Assembly (NCBI RefSeq): GCF_001949145.1
Contig: NW_019091470.1
Location: 101,584 to 165,583 of the forward strand
Source: Acanthaster planci
Lineage: Eukaryota; Echinodermata; Asteroidea; Valvatida; Acanthasteridae
Length of the DNA stretch: 64,000 nucleotides
Direction: 5' to 3'
Shown: positions 19,301 through 32,643 of the stretch, in pieces
Numbering within the stretch: position 1 is the stretch's first letter
How the letters are laid out: each line of letters starts with the position of its first letter
The notes under the pieces: generated by a model
Told to the model about the DNA's origin: nothing
Databases searched by the model: none
The model's input: the letters and a program-made list of their open reading frames with translations, nothing else
Program-made: the position numbers and the translations under genes

Positions 19301-22300
19301 GGGGTTTAGAGGCATTTTGGGGTAGGGGTCAGAGGAATAGTCAAGGAAACCTTGTACAAAAAAACAGCCAAAAATCATGTTTCCAGTTCAAGAAAAATGA
19401 GTATTTTCACTGAGTTTTCTTAATTGCACGAAAACAAAGGAATGTCCACAGTAGGTACATGTATGCAACGTAAATGGTTAAGTGTGCTCGCATGTGCCTG
19501 ATGTTACAAAATTTGTCACAGTTTGTTATTGTAAGTTATTGTAAAGTTGTATCGTTATTTATCAAGGTAACGTCATGGCCTACATGTATTTCAACCATTT
19601 TTCACCTATTATGAGAATTTTTACCCTCGTTTATTATTCACTCCTTTACAAAGTCACAAATCATCTATTAGAAGAGATTAATCTTATTTCACTTCCAATA
19701 TGATTTGAACGTGACAAAAGAAACAGAGGTGAACATGGATGGGCCATAATTTAATGCGACCCATATTGATCGTGCAGGATGCCTTCTGTGAAGTTGTTCA
19801 TAAGCGCAGTTATCTCATTATGCGCCTAATGGAACATATGCAGGCAGTCGGGATGCTATTGACATGCACACTTGAATATTTACACCTGTGTGTGCACCAC
19901 CTCATGTATGTAAAGATGGCATATTCCAACCACTAAGGCATGGATTATATTTGATTAATAGTGGGTAGAGATCACGTAATCATTTAATGCATCAGCCAAG
20001 ATAATCTTCAGAGAGGTACATGCTAGTATAAATACATTGTACAAATTATTCACATATTTTAAGTGTATCTGTGTACATGTATCTGTACAGTTCCTTACAA
20101 TTTGTTAATTAGTAAATTAATGGTCTTTTCATTGAAATTTGGTTCAAGGCTGTGTGTTTGGTAATTTTAGAGCGAAATTTTTAGGTACTTGTTAACTTTA
20201 GAAAATAGAATGTGTGGAGTTCATCCCTACACAAACAGTGTACCGGTACCAGCTATGTGCCCATCCTGCATTGCAATGTTTAAAAAAAAAAGGGAAAATT
20301 TCCAAACAATAAATTTATTGCTACCCCTAATTGTTCAATTTTTAAATAACTGTTATATAGGCACTTGCAAACTTGTAATTTTCTGGCGGCTGACAACTTC
20401 ATCTGTCTGGCCATTATGCACAAAAAAAAAAAAAAGAGAACTGCTAAATCTCCATCTCCCTTCGGGAAGCGTGTGACTCACCGGTTTCATTCATAAATCA
20501 GGATTTGCACTGTCAGGAGACGGCCTGGCCAAATGAGATGTAATTTACGCAGCTACCCACGCACACCACGCTCCGCTCTCTAGCAACATCCGAGAGATTT
20601 TGCCCGTAAGCAGCAAGGGCGGGGGTGTCGGGTGGATGTTGAATGAAGGGCGTTGTTGGTAATCTTCCGGAGATGATGACGACGTTTGGAAGCCTCGTTG
20701 CCGCCTTGCCTGTCATACTGCCATAGCATAATTCTTAGAATCTTTGCTAAAGTAAATGTACAGTACACCATACAGTGTGTACATACACTAAAGTGAAATT
20801 TGAAGATTGAAATTTTTCAAGTGTAATCTTAAACAGGTGAGTTTGACAGTCATTTATGTGTATACATGTACATGTATGTACACTGTATGTTCGTTCATGG
20901 AATATTCTGTGGTAACATCTGATTTGCCAAAACTCTGTTACCTTCATGCAGTTCGTATTTGTGTACAAGTGTACGTACGTGTACCCATGTCATTATCATA
21001 TCGGAAAAGAAATTAACAGTGCCATGTTATGCAGTGTTGATTTGTCTTTTCAGAAATCCGCACGAAAACAGGACAATTTAAAGGAGTTTGTCTGAATCAG
21101 TGTTGGAATTTGTCAAGATCTTGAAGATTAACAAGCTGTTTTTTGGTTTTGTTTTTGGTCACCCATGCTGTTGTTGGTAAAGGAAATTGTGGCTTCCCCT
21201 TGACTTGGTCAGTTTTTGAAGTAAAGCAGATTTTTTATTCAATATCGGTTTGGACGTAGATGGTTTGCATATTTGTGCAAAGCGTTGGCACAGTCAGACA
21301 CCATATATTTATTTTTTCAATCAGTACTTTGCACTACTCTCTGAAGCTGAACACTTTCCAGGTTTCTGGATGCATTGGTCAGTGAAAAAACCTTGTTGAA
21401 CCTGTGACCTCTCAGTTTTCAAGGAATGCTACCGGTACGTGTCCAAGTTTCGATCTGAAATTGGTCACAGCATGCATGTACCGGTACATAAGCCTACGTA
21501 CAATTATTGGACAAGCCCCCCCCCCAACTTGTGACATCAGGAAAATTGTAGGCGGAGAGACCAAGGATTCCCCTTGGCCCTCCCAAAAAAACGTGTACTG
21601 CTGTTGAAAGTAATACCCCAGGGTGTGCAAGAGATTATATTCAAAGTAGATGGAGTTGCGACTGTTAGGGTTTAACGGTGAACATTGTAAGCTCAGGTCG
21701 GGCATGTGAGGGTAGCAGTGACACTGTCCAGATGTGCAGTCTACCGGTACATTCGACAGCCACCATTTGCCAAGCTGAAATTTCATAATTGCACGGTATA
21801 CAAATAATACAGTAGCTTCAAAACAAAAACATGCCAGCGCCGCATCACATCTGCATAAATGATTGTAATTTACAGTTACATGTATAATAAGTGCTTTTCC
21901 TGCTGCTGCTGTGAAAAGTGCACCGGCATTGTCTGGCACTTTTTTGAGTGGGCGCGTGTTCAGGCTGTCTTCAATGATATACGTACACGTACCGGTATGT
22001 GCCCGTGTGCTCAGGGTGGAGGCCGTGAAATGCAGTGGTGTACCAACTTGTACTTATCCCAGGATTCCTGTGTACATGTATAGTACATGTACCATTTGGT
22101 AAATTAAGTTGTACCCTGAATACACACCTACACCTCTGGCAAGTGTAGTTTTACATTTAAGGAAGCCCAGGGGTGTGTTTGTGCCTGTAGTGATTTGTGT
22201 GATTACTGCTAGACAGGATCAGCTTAGTAGACCATGATTAACCCACTGATTTATGCCAATTGATGTGCGGACCAAACACGCCGTACGGCTTGCCCCGCAA

Positions 22301-25300
22301 ATTCGTTTTTAAGGAGGAAGGTCAGGTTGGGTGCTGTCCCCTCAACCTCAAAGCTTGTTGGAGAAGCTGAATTGTGCTCCATTGTTCAGCAGTGTGGTTG
22401 AGGGTTGGTTCTTTTCTTCACAAGAGTCGAAGAGCGCCCCCAGTTGTTCAGTAATTTATAATGCAGTAATGTCCACAATTAAAACCTCTGCATGCCACAG
22501 AATTTAAAGCCCCAGATGAGATGTGGCATTGAGATTTATTTAAAAAATGTCCAGTCAGTTAATCCATCAGACTTGAATTCATCCCAGGTGCTGGTGTCGT
22601 GTAGCCCTTCATGTCTTTGTGATATCTTGAGTGTTCCCGGCGCACCACCATATCTGATGCATCCCATTACTGAGATTTAGCATCTAATTGCTCAATAATG
22701 ATGTTCACATTTTACACCATCCATGGTTACTTCATACATGATTACTATAGATAGATAGAGTATATTATGCAGATGAAGGCTTAATCAGACCTTGTGGTTG
22801 CAGATTTCCTTCCCTTGGCCAATTGATTAAATTACAACGAAATTCCATCAGGGCTTAGCGTGATTCATAGCAACATACACTGGAGCTTGATGGTGTCTTG
22901 ATGAGTGATTTTGGCTATGATGTTGGGAATGGCACCAGTAATTTATTGCCGCTGACTGAAGTGGCCCACCTTCTCGTTTTGTCGCACATTATTTTACATT
23001 TTAGGTTTATTAGTTGTTAGAATGAGAACTTTTCTGTTTATAAATACAACAAGTAACCCTTGTCAAGTGTTTTACTCAGTAGTTGTGACCATGCACAGGT
23101 CTGCTTTTTTTGGTAAAAGGTTTCCAATGTTGATTTGACTGCTGCAGATTTTAAAACCTGCTGTGAGTCTGTTGTAATGAATTCAACTTTGAAGAGAGAT
23201 ACATGCCTGATATTTATTCCTTGCTGCTAAAAGCATTCTAAAAATGGACAGTGATCTTCACTTTCGTGTTTCCAGCCTTTCAAAGTGTTCAGTACTGAAA
23301 AAAAGTATCCAGGTAACAAACTGTGCATATGCATGAACATGTACGTGTCGTGCAAAGTCTCAGGCGCTTTTCAGACATGTTTGAGACTAGAGGTTAGTAC
23401 ACTGTGACATGTGAGATTCCCTTTGTCAGGTACAGACAATTCCCAACATCAAAACGAGGGACATAGAAGCCTGGTCACTGTACGTTGTTCATATACCCTA
23501 TGTCGGGTCCCCTTCTCTAATTTGAAATCCAGGGCACTCATACACGGTGCGGGCCATGCGCACTCTCTTCTCAGTTCCTTCCAATAAGCCTCTGATAGCG
23601 GGAACCGACCCCCCAGCTGACAAATCCCCCATCCCATCAGGCTTCCAACCCCCAAGGTCTGCCCCCTTTACAGCACGCACCTCCCGCCCTGTGTCCAGCA
23701 CCTCAATGTTATTCTAGCTGATGATGTTTTCTTTTCATGTTCCCAGTTGCGGGGCAGCAAGGTGTGACAAGTCAAGCTGGGATCAGCTGCGTCCAATTTC
23801 AGCCTCCCTTCATTAAAGGACCCCTGCAAGAGATTTTCACTTTTGCATCACCAGGACTGTGGTAAGCCTCAAGATTAGGTTGGTCCTCTTTTTTTCCCCG
23901 GTCTTTCCAGGAATCTTGAACAACTTCCATGCTGCTTACAACAAATGCCTCCCGGTATTCCTAATCACCTTTACTCATGGTCTTCAACGTTGAAGGACCC
24001 CAAATGATCAGCTTTTGCTAGAAAGGTTACCCCCATCAAAGAGGGTAAAGATGGGAATGTTCACTTCACTTTACTCTTAGCCAGTTGTTCCAGGATTTCT
24101 TAAAACTGAATATTTCAGAAGAGCACAGTGCATGTACACTACGGTAAGAGTGTTCATGAGAGCATTCATATTCACATTTATTGTACATGTCTGTGAAACA
24201 TGTACAGTGCTCTGCTTCCTCACCAGAGCTTGGTCACCTTTCCGGCAGTAATTTAAGACTTATGCATTTTGATAGTACACATGATATTTTACCAAATTAT
24301 TTTAAAGAATATGCAGTGATAAATTATATAGAGAAATGATCCTGACTACTAACAGCAAGATTTATACGTCCATAAAAGCCGTTTTAATACATTGTCGTCG
24401 GCCGGAAGGTCTAACAACAGCTGAAGGGAATGGGGAATGTGAAAATCATGTTTCAACCTCTGACTGCCCTCAATCTCATCAGACCATACCCTCAGTCCCA
24501 CCAGACTCAACCTCATCAATGCCATCTGTGGCTTGCAGATCTACAGATTTCGGCAGCATCTGAACCGAGACGGCCCCCCGGGGCTCGGCGCACTGCTCCT
24601 CAGCCCACTAAGACGGCAGGATGCCCCCTAGCCATACATTGCCAGCTGGTACATGTAGCTGAGCAACCAGGGTGAATCATCACCATTTTTGCCTTGCCGA
24701 CTATCGGCAAATGTGGTCTGCAGCATTTTTCAGCTTACCTCCACCGGCATCCTAATACTTGAATGTTCATTCCAGAAAGAATAAAACCAAAATGATTAAG
24801 TTTTACCCTGCGAATCCCACTCTGGTTAAGGGGAGTTGTCTTAATTGGAAATTTCTCAGATTCCAGGTTGTTCTGCCAAAAGTTCAGAACCTTTGTCTTC
24901 ATAGGGGTAAAAAATGAAGTTAAATTTTCCTGAATTCCTTGCATCAGGCTGTGAGACAGAATTCTCCAGCAGTCACAGACCAGTGATTTTCACACAAGGT
25001 GGAATCTTGTAAAATAATATGCAGGTAGCCCACCATGAACTTAGTGCAAATACAGTGTTATTGGGAACACAAATGAGTACTGTACAGTACCTATGCCAAC
25101 GTTAAAGCATTTTTGAAGCTTTTTAACATATTTGACTACGTAGACTACTATGCCAATAGATGCCATTACCAACAGCTGCAAGAAAACAGCATTTCTCAGA
25201 GATGCAAAAACCTTCCTCCCACTGCGCAAGTCTATGTTTTATACTGTGCTGTAAGTAATTCAGTTTTTATTCAAACCGGTTGGAGCCGCCCTTGTTTTTT

Positions 25301-27762
25301 CATTGATTTTGACAGCAGCGATCAAATGTCCTGTACTCGTTCCTGTGCTCCGGTGATATTCTTGCCCAGCGGATATTGCAATTTGGCTTTCAGTCCCGGT
25401 AATGATGGAGAAGGGATTTGTATCTCCTGTCGTTATAATCTCTCCTGTTCTCCGGTTGCCCGACTACGGGTCCCAGCTAAGGAATTAACAATATTCAGAG
25501 GTAAAATTTGGAAACCTGTAGAGGCTGTAATGTATCAAGGTGTCATCAGTTCCCCGTCACGATCAAAGCGCGTCGTCATGTTGCCAGAGGCGTTGGAGCT
25601 CTGCTGGGCACATGTAGAATTGATGGTGATGCGATGCCCAGGGTGCATTCGTACACATTTTTATTTTAGAAACATTAACTTGAAAATTATTGTGAGTGCA
25701 GTGGTCACGGCATGAACATGCGCACACTGTGAAGCTGCATGTACAGCATTTCACCGTTGACTGGTCGCGTGCATCACATCAATTCTGCGACCCGTTTGCA
25801 TCATTGCGTGACTTGCTCCGAGAGTTTAAGAATTCCATCTGAGTGAAAATGCATCTGGAGCACAACCTGATGATTCTGTTTACAGACAGTTGGCATTGCA
25901 CAGATTTTCCTCATATGAGCGTCGCATTGTGCATTCAGATCGAGTTATCCTGCAAAATTGTTTTCCATCAAGGCAGACAGCCTGTGTTCAGCCTGCATGT
26001 TTTCTAACAAGCCAAGAACCTTTTGATCTTTCGTGAGAAAAAGCACATTAAAAGCACTCTAATAATGATTGCCTGTCTAGAAGTTGTCCTTCCGATCTAG
26101 TTATGGTTTAGAGGTGTATGACAAAAACTGTATTTGCACTTACATGTAATTGCCTTCGGATTACCAATTACATACATGTACATGTGCATACATGAACTTA
26201 TGTTTTTGCTCTGTCAGAGTTTTTGTTGTTGGCTGAATAACTTAAAGGGCAGCTGCAATCAATTTGTTTTATTACAAACTTACAAAAAGCACCCTATTTG
26301 TCTCAGTTAACCTTATTTTCAACTTTTTTTATTATTTCAATGGTTTTTTTACTGCCCTTTCGGTTACTATGCTAACGAGATTTCCATATTCATGAGCACA
26401 ACTGTGATGTCATTTTAGGGAGAAGCCTCAATGTTATGTTGGTTTGTGTGCAAAAATGTCCTGCATTTTTGTAGATTTTGCTGGAGTCAATTTTCTCATC
26501 TTTGCTGATTCAGTGTTGTTTGTGTGCATAACAATGGGACGATGTTTTCAGTAAGTACCAGTATATTTTGGGTTTACAATTTGAACAGAAAAGCCTGTAC
26601 ATGTACACTAGGTGTCTTGAACCACCGTACAGGTACATGTACATGTATATGGGCCATTCTATACAAGTACATGTACTCGTAAATTAGGGGGCTATTTTTT
26701 TTCTGTGACCCTGTCACAGCTGACGTACGATTTTGTAAGTTCAAAACACAATTTCTAATTTTCAAGAGCACTTGATGAATTAATGCAAATTACCTGCCAA
26801 ACAAATAGTAATACCGTAGTTTGAAATCAATTTCAGTGATATTTCTTTGTCAAATTACACAGGTAAGATGTAACAGGGACACAAAATGTCACACTTTTGG
26901 ACCCTGAATTTATAGAATGACCCTTATACATGTACATGTATCTTTCCTAGATGATGTCACAGCAACAGTGCCCTCAGTTGTCCAGGAAAGCATGGATAAT
27001 TTTAATGGTGTAAAAAGTGCACTTTTCAGTGCACTGAACCAAATATATACATCGGAATGTAAAAGAATTTGCATACTGTGAAGAAGAATAGAGTGTCGAA
27101 GAAAAATTGGAAGAACATTTATTGCAGGCAAGAGTTCGTCGTGAGTCATGAGTTATACAATGGGCAGTGGATGGCGCATTAGGTCAGGCTACTCCTCCCT
27201 GGCCTGACGCCCCCTCCCATGGAGGACCCGTCAGGTGTAATCTGGGGATCCAAATGCCCAGCATCCATCCTGCAATGTCATGCCCAGCTCTGTGAATGTT
27301 GTTCACCACACTCGCAGTCATGCAAGTGCATGGGCTGTAGCCTGATTAATTTGATTCCGTGCAGGAATTTGCAGTGGTACTGTATCTGTTGCTTCCATAG
27401 GAAAATCATTACATGTATCACGTCCATAAATGTTTGGTGAATTTACATACATGTAGAGTTCAGTGAGATTTCAGAGTGAGCTGATCTGTTACATGTAACT
27501 GGTACAAGTACATGTACAGTGCACATGTATGTACATGTATGTCTCAAAGCTTGTGATCTGTAACCATTGATGTTTAACATTCATACATTTGCATATGTTG
27601 AATTGTTTTGGGAGAACACCTTAGACTGAAGGTTATGAGAGTCTGTGATTCTGTCTCTCGGGATTTCAAGGGCGCCTGAAATGAATACACACACGTATGT
27701 ATTCCTGGAATTGTCCAAGAGTAATTCCCTGTACTAACCATCAAGTCTTGTCAACCTTCCAG
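16327..27762. other. long stretch without a supported gene
   Basis: About 11.4 kb with no recognisable coding sequence on either strand. It holds many ACATGT/GTACATGTAC palindromes (for example near 17537, 18353, 18838, 19006, 20868, 26632), TTGGCATTG short repeats at about 17638-17680 and a C10 run near 21518. A 200-codon open frame at 25113-25715 resembles no family I know. Confidence 0.5.
25113..25715 (+). other. long open reading frame of unknown nature
   Basis: 200 codons starting MKLFNIFDYVDYY. I recognise no domain, signal peptide or repeat. It contains a strong splice-donor-like GTAAGT at 25251, so even if part is exonic the whole need not be. A frame this long is uncommon by chance in 64 kb but not impossible. 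Confidence 0.12.
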
Positions 27763-27930
27763 CTGAACCACGGAACTAGGTCAACTGTGCCCCGAATGTC
27801 AGACAGAGAGGTTCGATTGCTGGTCACCAGTGCCAGCCGCAAGACTGGAATATCATTCAAGCATGAGCAGGTGCCGGGGGTTGCTGCCGAGGTGAAGCAG
27901 CGCATTCTGCAGTGTCCAAACCCCAATTAG
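27763..27930 (+). pseudogene. possible Tc1-like transposase fragment or orphan exon
   Basis: After an acceptor-like CCTTCCAG the frame reads LNHGTRSTVPRMSDREVRLL, then VTSASRKTGISFK...VKQRI, and stops at 27928. The order HGxRS, then SxREVRxLV, then xxPGISFK resembles the second helix-turn-helix of Tc1-type transposases (the GR-rich linker and the RED half). No first helix-turn-helix or DDE part follows in any frame that I could see. A cellular exon is the alternative: a GAG|GTGAAG donor-like site lies near 27890. Confidence 0.25.
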
Positions 27931-30900
27931 ATGCGGGGAGGTATTAAATCCCTGGCGCTGTCTTCTGAAAGGTCTCCCAAGTTCAAGTTCTTTAAAGCAG
28001 CGTTGAAAGTCCCAGTCAAGCATAACGAACCATACATGTCTCTTCAGCTTGCAAAAATCCCAACTCTCAGTTTGGTCTGTGTTCTGTGTAAACTGAAATG
28101 TTCCATTCTCACAGTTTCGGTTGTGTCCTGTTTTCTGTAAAGATCCGGCGTTCTGATAGTGTTTATTGAACTCACAGAAAGGTTTAAAGTCTTTCAATCA
28201 ACACTGAGTCCTGCATTCAGTTTAGCACTTCACTCTGGAATGGCTTTCACTTTGTATTTTACACAGAAGAATATTTCCTAAATGGGAAAGCCACAGAACT
28301 GTACGTGTCTGATTTTCAAGTACTTTCCACAGTACTTTTCACGTTACTTCAGACAGCTGAGGAGAGTATCCCTGAGTTGTCACTTTTGGTTCACCGCAGT
28401 TTGGGCATGCTCTCTAGCTCAGTTGAAATACATGTATTTGTACATAAAGTTTGCCCACTGATGAACTGAATCAACAAAGACACACCGCCCCAAAAAATTG
28501 ACCCCCATAAAAAAATTGAAATATTTAGCAATGTCTGAAGTGCAGCAGTTCCACTGTTCATGAAGGCTTTGGCCTGAGATGATATCACAGCTTTGCTCCT
28601 GAACTCAGAAGCTACTATAAAATTGGTAGAAAAATGAAAGGCACTGAAACGGTCTCAGTAATGAAAGTACATGAAAGAGGATGCAAAATTTGTCTTGCAT
28701 TTGGCCTTTCTTAAGACCAGCGTTCCACTGGTGTAAAGTGTTCTTCCAGGTTTCAAGTTCAATCTGGAAGCACTCAGGAAATTCTCAAATGGCAATATCT
28801 CACGTCTCGTCTCCAGTCGGACATTGTTTTCTTGCTGTGTTTGAGCCAGCAACCAGTGCTTCAACCATTGGAAATTGTTTGATGTACTGGTATTTTTTCC
28901 ACCGTGAAAGAGGTGAACCACTGACTGTCTGACCCAGTTTGAATCTGGGTCACTGCAATCCAAGCTGAATCACTTCTCAATGGGCCTGCCCTGGGAGATT
29001 GTACAGTACTTAGTGTATTGAGCTATTAGCCTGATGAGTTTTGATGTAGTACCGAATTACAGACTCAGGACACCCATGTATATGCAGATTGTATGTTCAA
29101 GCCGATTACTGTAGGTCTGATGTCACTCCCAGGTACCCCGGTCTATGAAAAACAGGTGGACCTGCGGCTCAACAAGTACTGAGGGTGGTTCATGGCAGTC
29201 TTAGAAACCACCGCAAGTCTTCCTGTGCAAAAATGTGCCACATGTGACATTTACATGGCTTGCCTGACCGGCTGATCATTGGAAACTGCCAAGGGTTGAC
29301 TACCAGTCCATTGCTATTTTGAGTTTTCAAAACCCAGCTGAAACTGATATAAGGTGTGTGTAAACTTGCAAATAACCAAGAAAAATGACTAGGCCTGTGT
29401 AACATGTCATATATGTACATTGATCATGCCTGGGGGGAGGATGTTACAGTTGAGTTTTTGAAATGTTGGAACTGTTTACATTTTGTTACCATAGGAGAAA
29501 AGCTGGATGTGCTCAGTCAAGTTGTCCGAACTAGAGTATGGATGAACGTTGGGAAGATCTCCCACTAGTCTTATTTTCTAACCAGAAATTGTTCGCCGTA
29601 CATGCATGCAAGTAAAAACATTCTTCACCCTACAGGTGCATGTACATGGGACAGCTCAAGCAGCTTTGATAAGACGGCAGATCAAAAGCTGTAGTGATGA
29701 TATCGGAGCAGGATCAGTGTCAAATTGTCACCAGTGCAGTCAACACAGCAGTGCATGGTTATATATTAAAATATGCTTTACTCCAGAAGTCTACCGTTAC
29801 CTTGGCTAAGGTGGGCATTGCCATTGCCTGTTCCTCCTCCTCAAGACTTGCCTCACTCACCTGTTGACAGTGTCAGTCAGGGGTTACCACAACTGTCCAA
29901 TGGTTGTTTGTGTGGATAATCCACTTTACCTGAGAGGCCCTTCAAGACACACCCCCCCCCTTCCTCTGGCAGGTTAGGCCCAGGACAGAGACCTGCTGTG
30001 TCTCAGCGGGAGACCCCCACTAGCCTTACCTACCTGTTGCACTGGATACCTGTAAATCCTTCAAGAAAGCCATAGCGAAAACTGTTCCTGGGGCACAGCA
30101 CTCTCTTGCAATTCAGACATGTCACAGGGCCACAGGGGAGATGCTGGGCAAAATTGCATTGCTATTTGATATTAATGATGTCGATATTTCTGTGTCTGGG
30201 TCAGGGCTTTGCAAGATTAACAGCTCTCTTGTAAAGAGATACGCTTGAGGTTGAAAGTGTCTCTGTAGTTTGAAATGTCAGGGAACGGATATTTGGCAAG
30301 ATGAATCATACCGGTACTCAAAAGAAGTTGGGTTTTTTTACTCGCTGTCTTTGGGTTTGTTCCTGGGTTCCAGTAGCAGGTAGTGATAATGTGTCTGTTA
30401 GTTTTGTAAAAACCTGCCCTTGGGACAGTACGAATGATGGATAATCCCGGCAATACTTTGATAGAGTCAGCGTTGGATTCCAACCATTTTCCAGGCGAGA
30501 AGGGTTATTAACATACAGCACATGCTGCTGCTAGTAGAGGTGTACTACCAGAGATGAGAATAGACTCAGGGCAGAAACTGTAAAATACAAAATCAAACAA
30601 TGCAGTCTGTGATGTGAAAATACACAAAGCTCACGCTTCATCTTTGTGAACACAGCCACTTCAAGGACCTGAGAGACGAAAGTTTTCAAATTCCAAGTTC
30701 ACAAGTTTCTCACTCAAATTTGGTAGAGAGCTTGGTTCTCAAAAAGTACTTGACTACATCACTGCTTCAAGGACCTGAGAAATGAAAGTTTCTCACTCAA
30801 ATTGTACTCCGTGTAGTACCTGTAGACTTGTGGTCACTTTCCAAGCCTTGGGGCTCAGACTCCAACGTGTACATGTACTTCACATCATCAAGAAGCTGTG

Positions 30901-32517
30901 TTTACAGAACAAAAATGATGAATGGCCCAATTGACGTGGCCATTTTGGCGTCCCTTTGACCTTTGACCTTGGAAATTGGGCAAGGTCGGGAACCGGTCTG
31001 CCACATCCCGAGGAGCCTTGCCGAGCACGGCTCACACATTGTAACGGATGAAGGGTGATGAAAAAATGCACCTCAGGATTATTTTTTCATGTCAGCAAGT
31101 TTGATCCCAGACTCAGCTGGTCCCCCCTGCAATAAATCAAGCAACATGCATCATGCTTGTCTGTAAATCTGCCCGGGTCTGTGTTGAATGCATATCTATG
31201 CTTGCCGAGTCTACCTGACGCAAGAAGCAAAGTATGTACCTGGTTATGTTTGGCTGGCGTCTGGACTGTGTATCACACATGCCTCCGAAAAGAGTTGAAG
31301 GGCGCCCAACAAATCTCCCGCACCTCCTTTCACTAATTCATCCCAGACCTGTCATCAACTGTTACCTGTGACTCCCTCCAATACTCAAAAGACTTTTACA
31401 CAAGCATGCATCCACACGCTGGAAGTGTATACAATCAATGTTGTGAATTAAAGTTGGCCACTTGAAAGAAAGTTTTGAAAGCTCTCTGAAAACGTTTCCT
31501 GTACTACCAAGTGTGTGCATGAATTTGAAAAAAAAAAGTCACACACAAGTTTAAAGACAAGTTAAAGCAGGGCAACAAGTCACTTAGTTCATAATTTGAT
31601 ACATAATTCCCTTCTATATGTATGTTTAGTGTTGCCTTTTCACTTCACAAAGGCCTACCAGTAACTAATAACCGCATACATGTACCGGTATTTGCACTGG
31701 ACAGGTCGTATTTCCGATGAACAAAAGCCCCTTATAATTGAAAGAGTCCACCACAACGGCTACTGCCAGGCTAAGATCCTTTCATCCCTGGACAAATAGC
31801 AGCAGTGTTTAATCTCCCTCTCCCCCCCCCAACCTAAGGTACAGGTAATTGGAAGGCCCTTGAAAAATGATAACTGCTGATTTATGGCATGGTCAGCACC
31901 AGAGGGGAAATCAGTCAACCCAGGGGCGCCCTCCACAACTCTCTACTGCCCCAGGTGAGAGATGGGTCCCCACTGCTGCTCTGTCCCCCAAGAGCTGTGG
32001 TTGGGGCAGTTAGACAGCTGGAGGGGGGGAACGTGGCTCCAGTGAAGTCTTGTCTGTCTCAGTGAAACCTATCCCCACTTTGGCCAGAGACACCAAGGAC
32101 ATAAATCCTGGTGGATCCAGGTGGGCTGTTCATGTAACAAAAGGCCTCACCTTCTCACAGCGTCACATTCTCTTCAGCTCCTACAGCACTTGTGTTGATT
32201 CCTCAATCTAACTGGATGCTGGATGGACTGAACATGGTCCCGGAAGTGCACACTATTCGTTCAGATGCTTACGTGTATATTGGTGCTGCAGAGAGCATTG
32301 GATGCTAGACTGATTTTTCCATTTTCAAAAAGTGTACGTATGTGACAAACATCTCAACTGTGGTCCCAATCTGGGATGAATTTGCACAAGTACATTAGAA
32401 CATGTACCCAGTATGGATACAATGTAGCAGAATACAGTACCTGCATGCATACATGTACATGTAGTAAGTATTGCACAAGCACGTACGTGTATGTACTGGT
32501 ACTGGGCCGGTATGTTA
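27931..32517. other. no gene recognised
   Basis: About 4.6 kb without coding sequence I can support. Contains a local partial duplication at 30660-30803, C-runs near 29951 and 31810, and ACATGT palindromes. Confidence 0.45.
30660..30803. repeat. local direct duplication with internal deletion
   Basis: TTCAAGGACCTGAGA, then GAAAGTTT and TCTCACTCAAATT, occur at 30660-30720 and again at 30766-30803. The second copy lacks about 23 bases between the blocks. A small segmental duplication; non-coding. Confidence 0.6.
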
Positions 32518-32640
32518 AGCCGTGACCAAATCACTTGGCTGCGGCCCGAAATTACGCACAAGTCTATGGCAGTGGCTGCAGCCAGTTCCCATTAAATTGT
32601 GCGTAAATTCCGGCATTAGCCAAGTGATACGGACACGGCC
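32518..32640. mobile_element. PIF/Harbinger-like foldback MITE with TTA duplication
   Basis: An almost complete palindrome of 123 bp centred on GGCTGCAGCC. The outer ends are AGCCGTGACC and, read inward, GGCCGTGTCC; inner matching blocks include ATCACTTGGCT and TTACGCACAA. TTA flanks it on both sides (32515-32517 and 32641-32643). A 3-bp TTA duplication with GGCCG termini fits the PIF/Harbinger superfamily. No coding capacity. Confidence 0.7.
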
Positions 32641-32643
32641 TTA

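Noticed and set aside
21412-21939. 175-codon minus-strand frame
   Set aside because: No recognisable domain or splice structure; cysteine-rich strings come from ACATGT and poly-C DNA.
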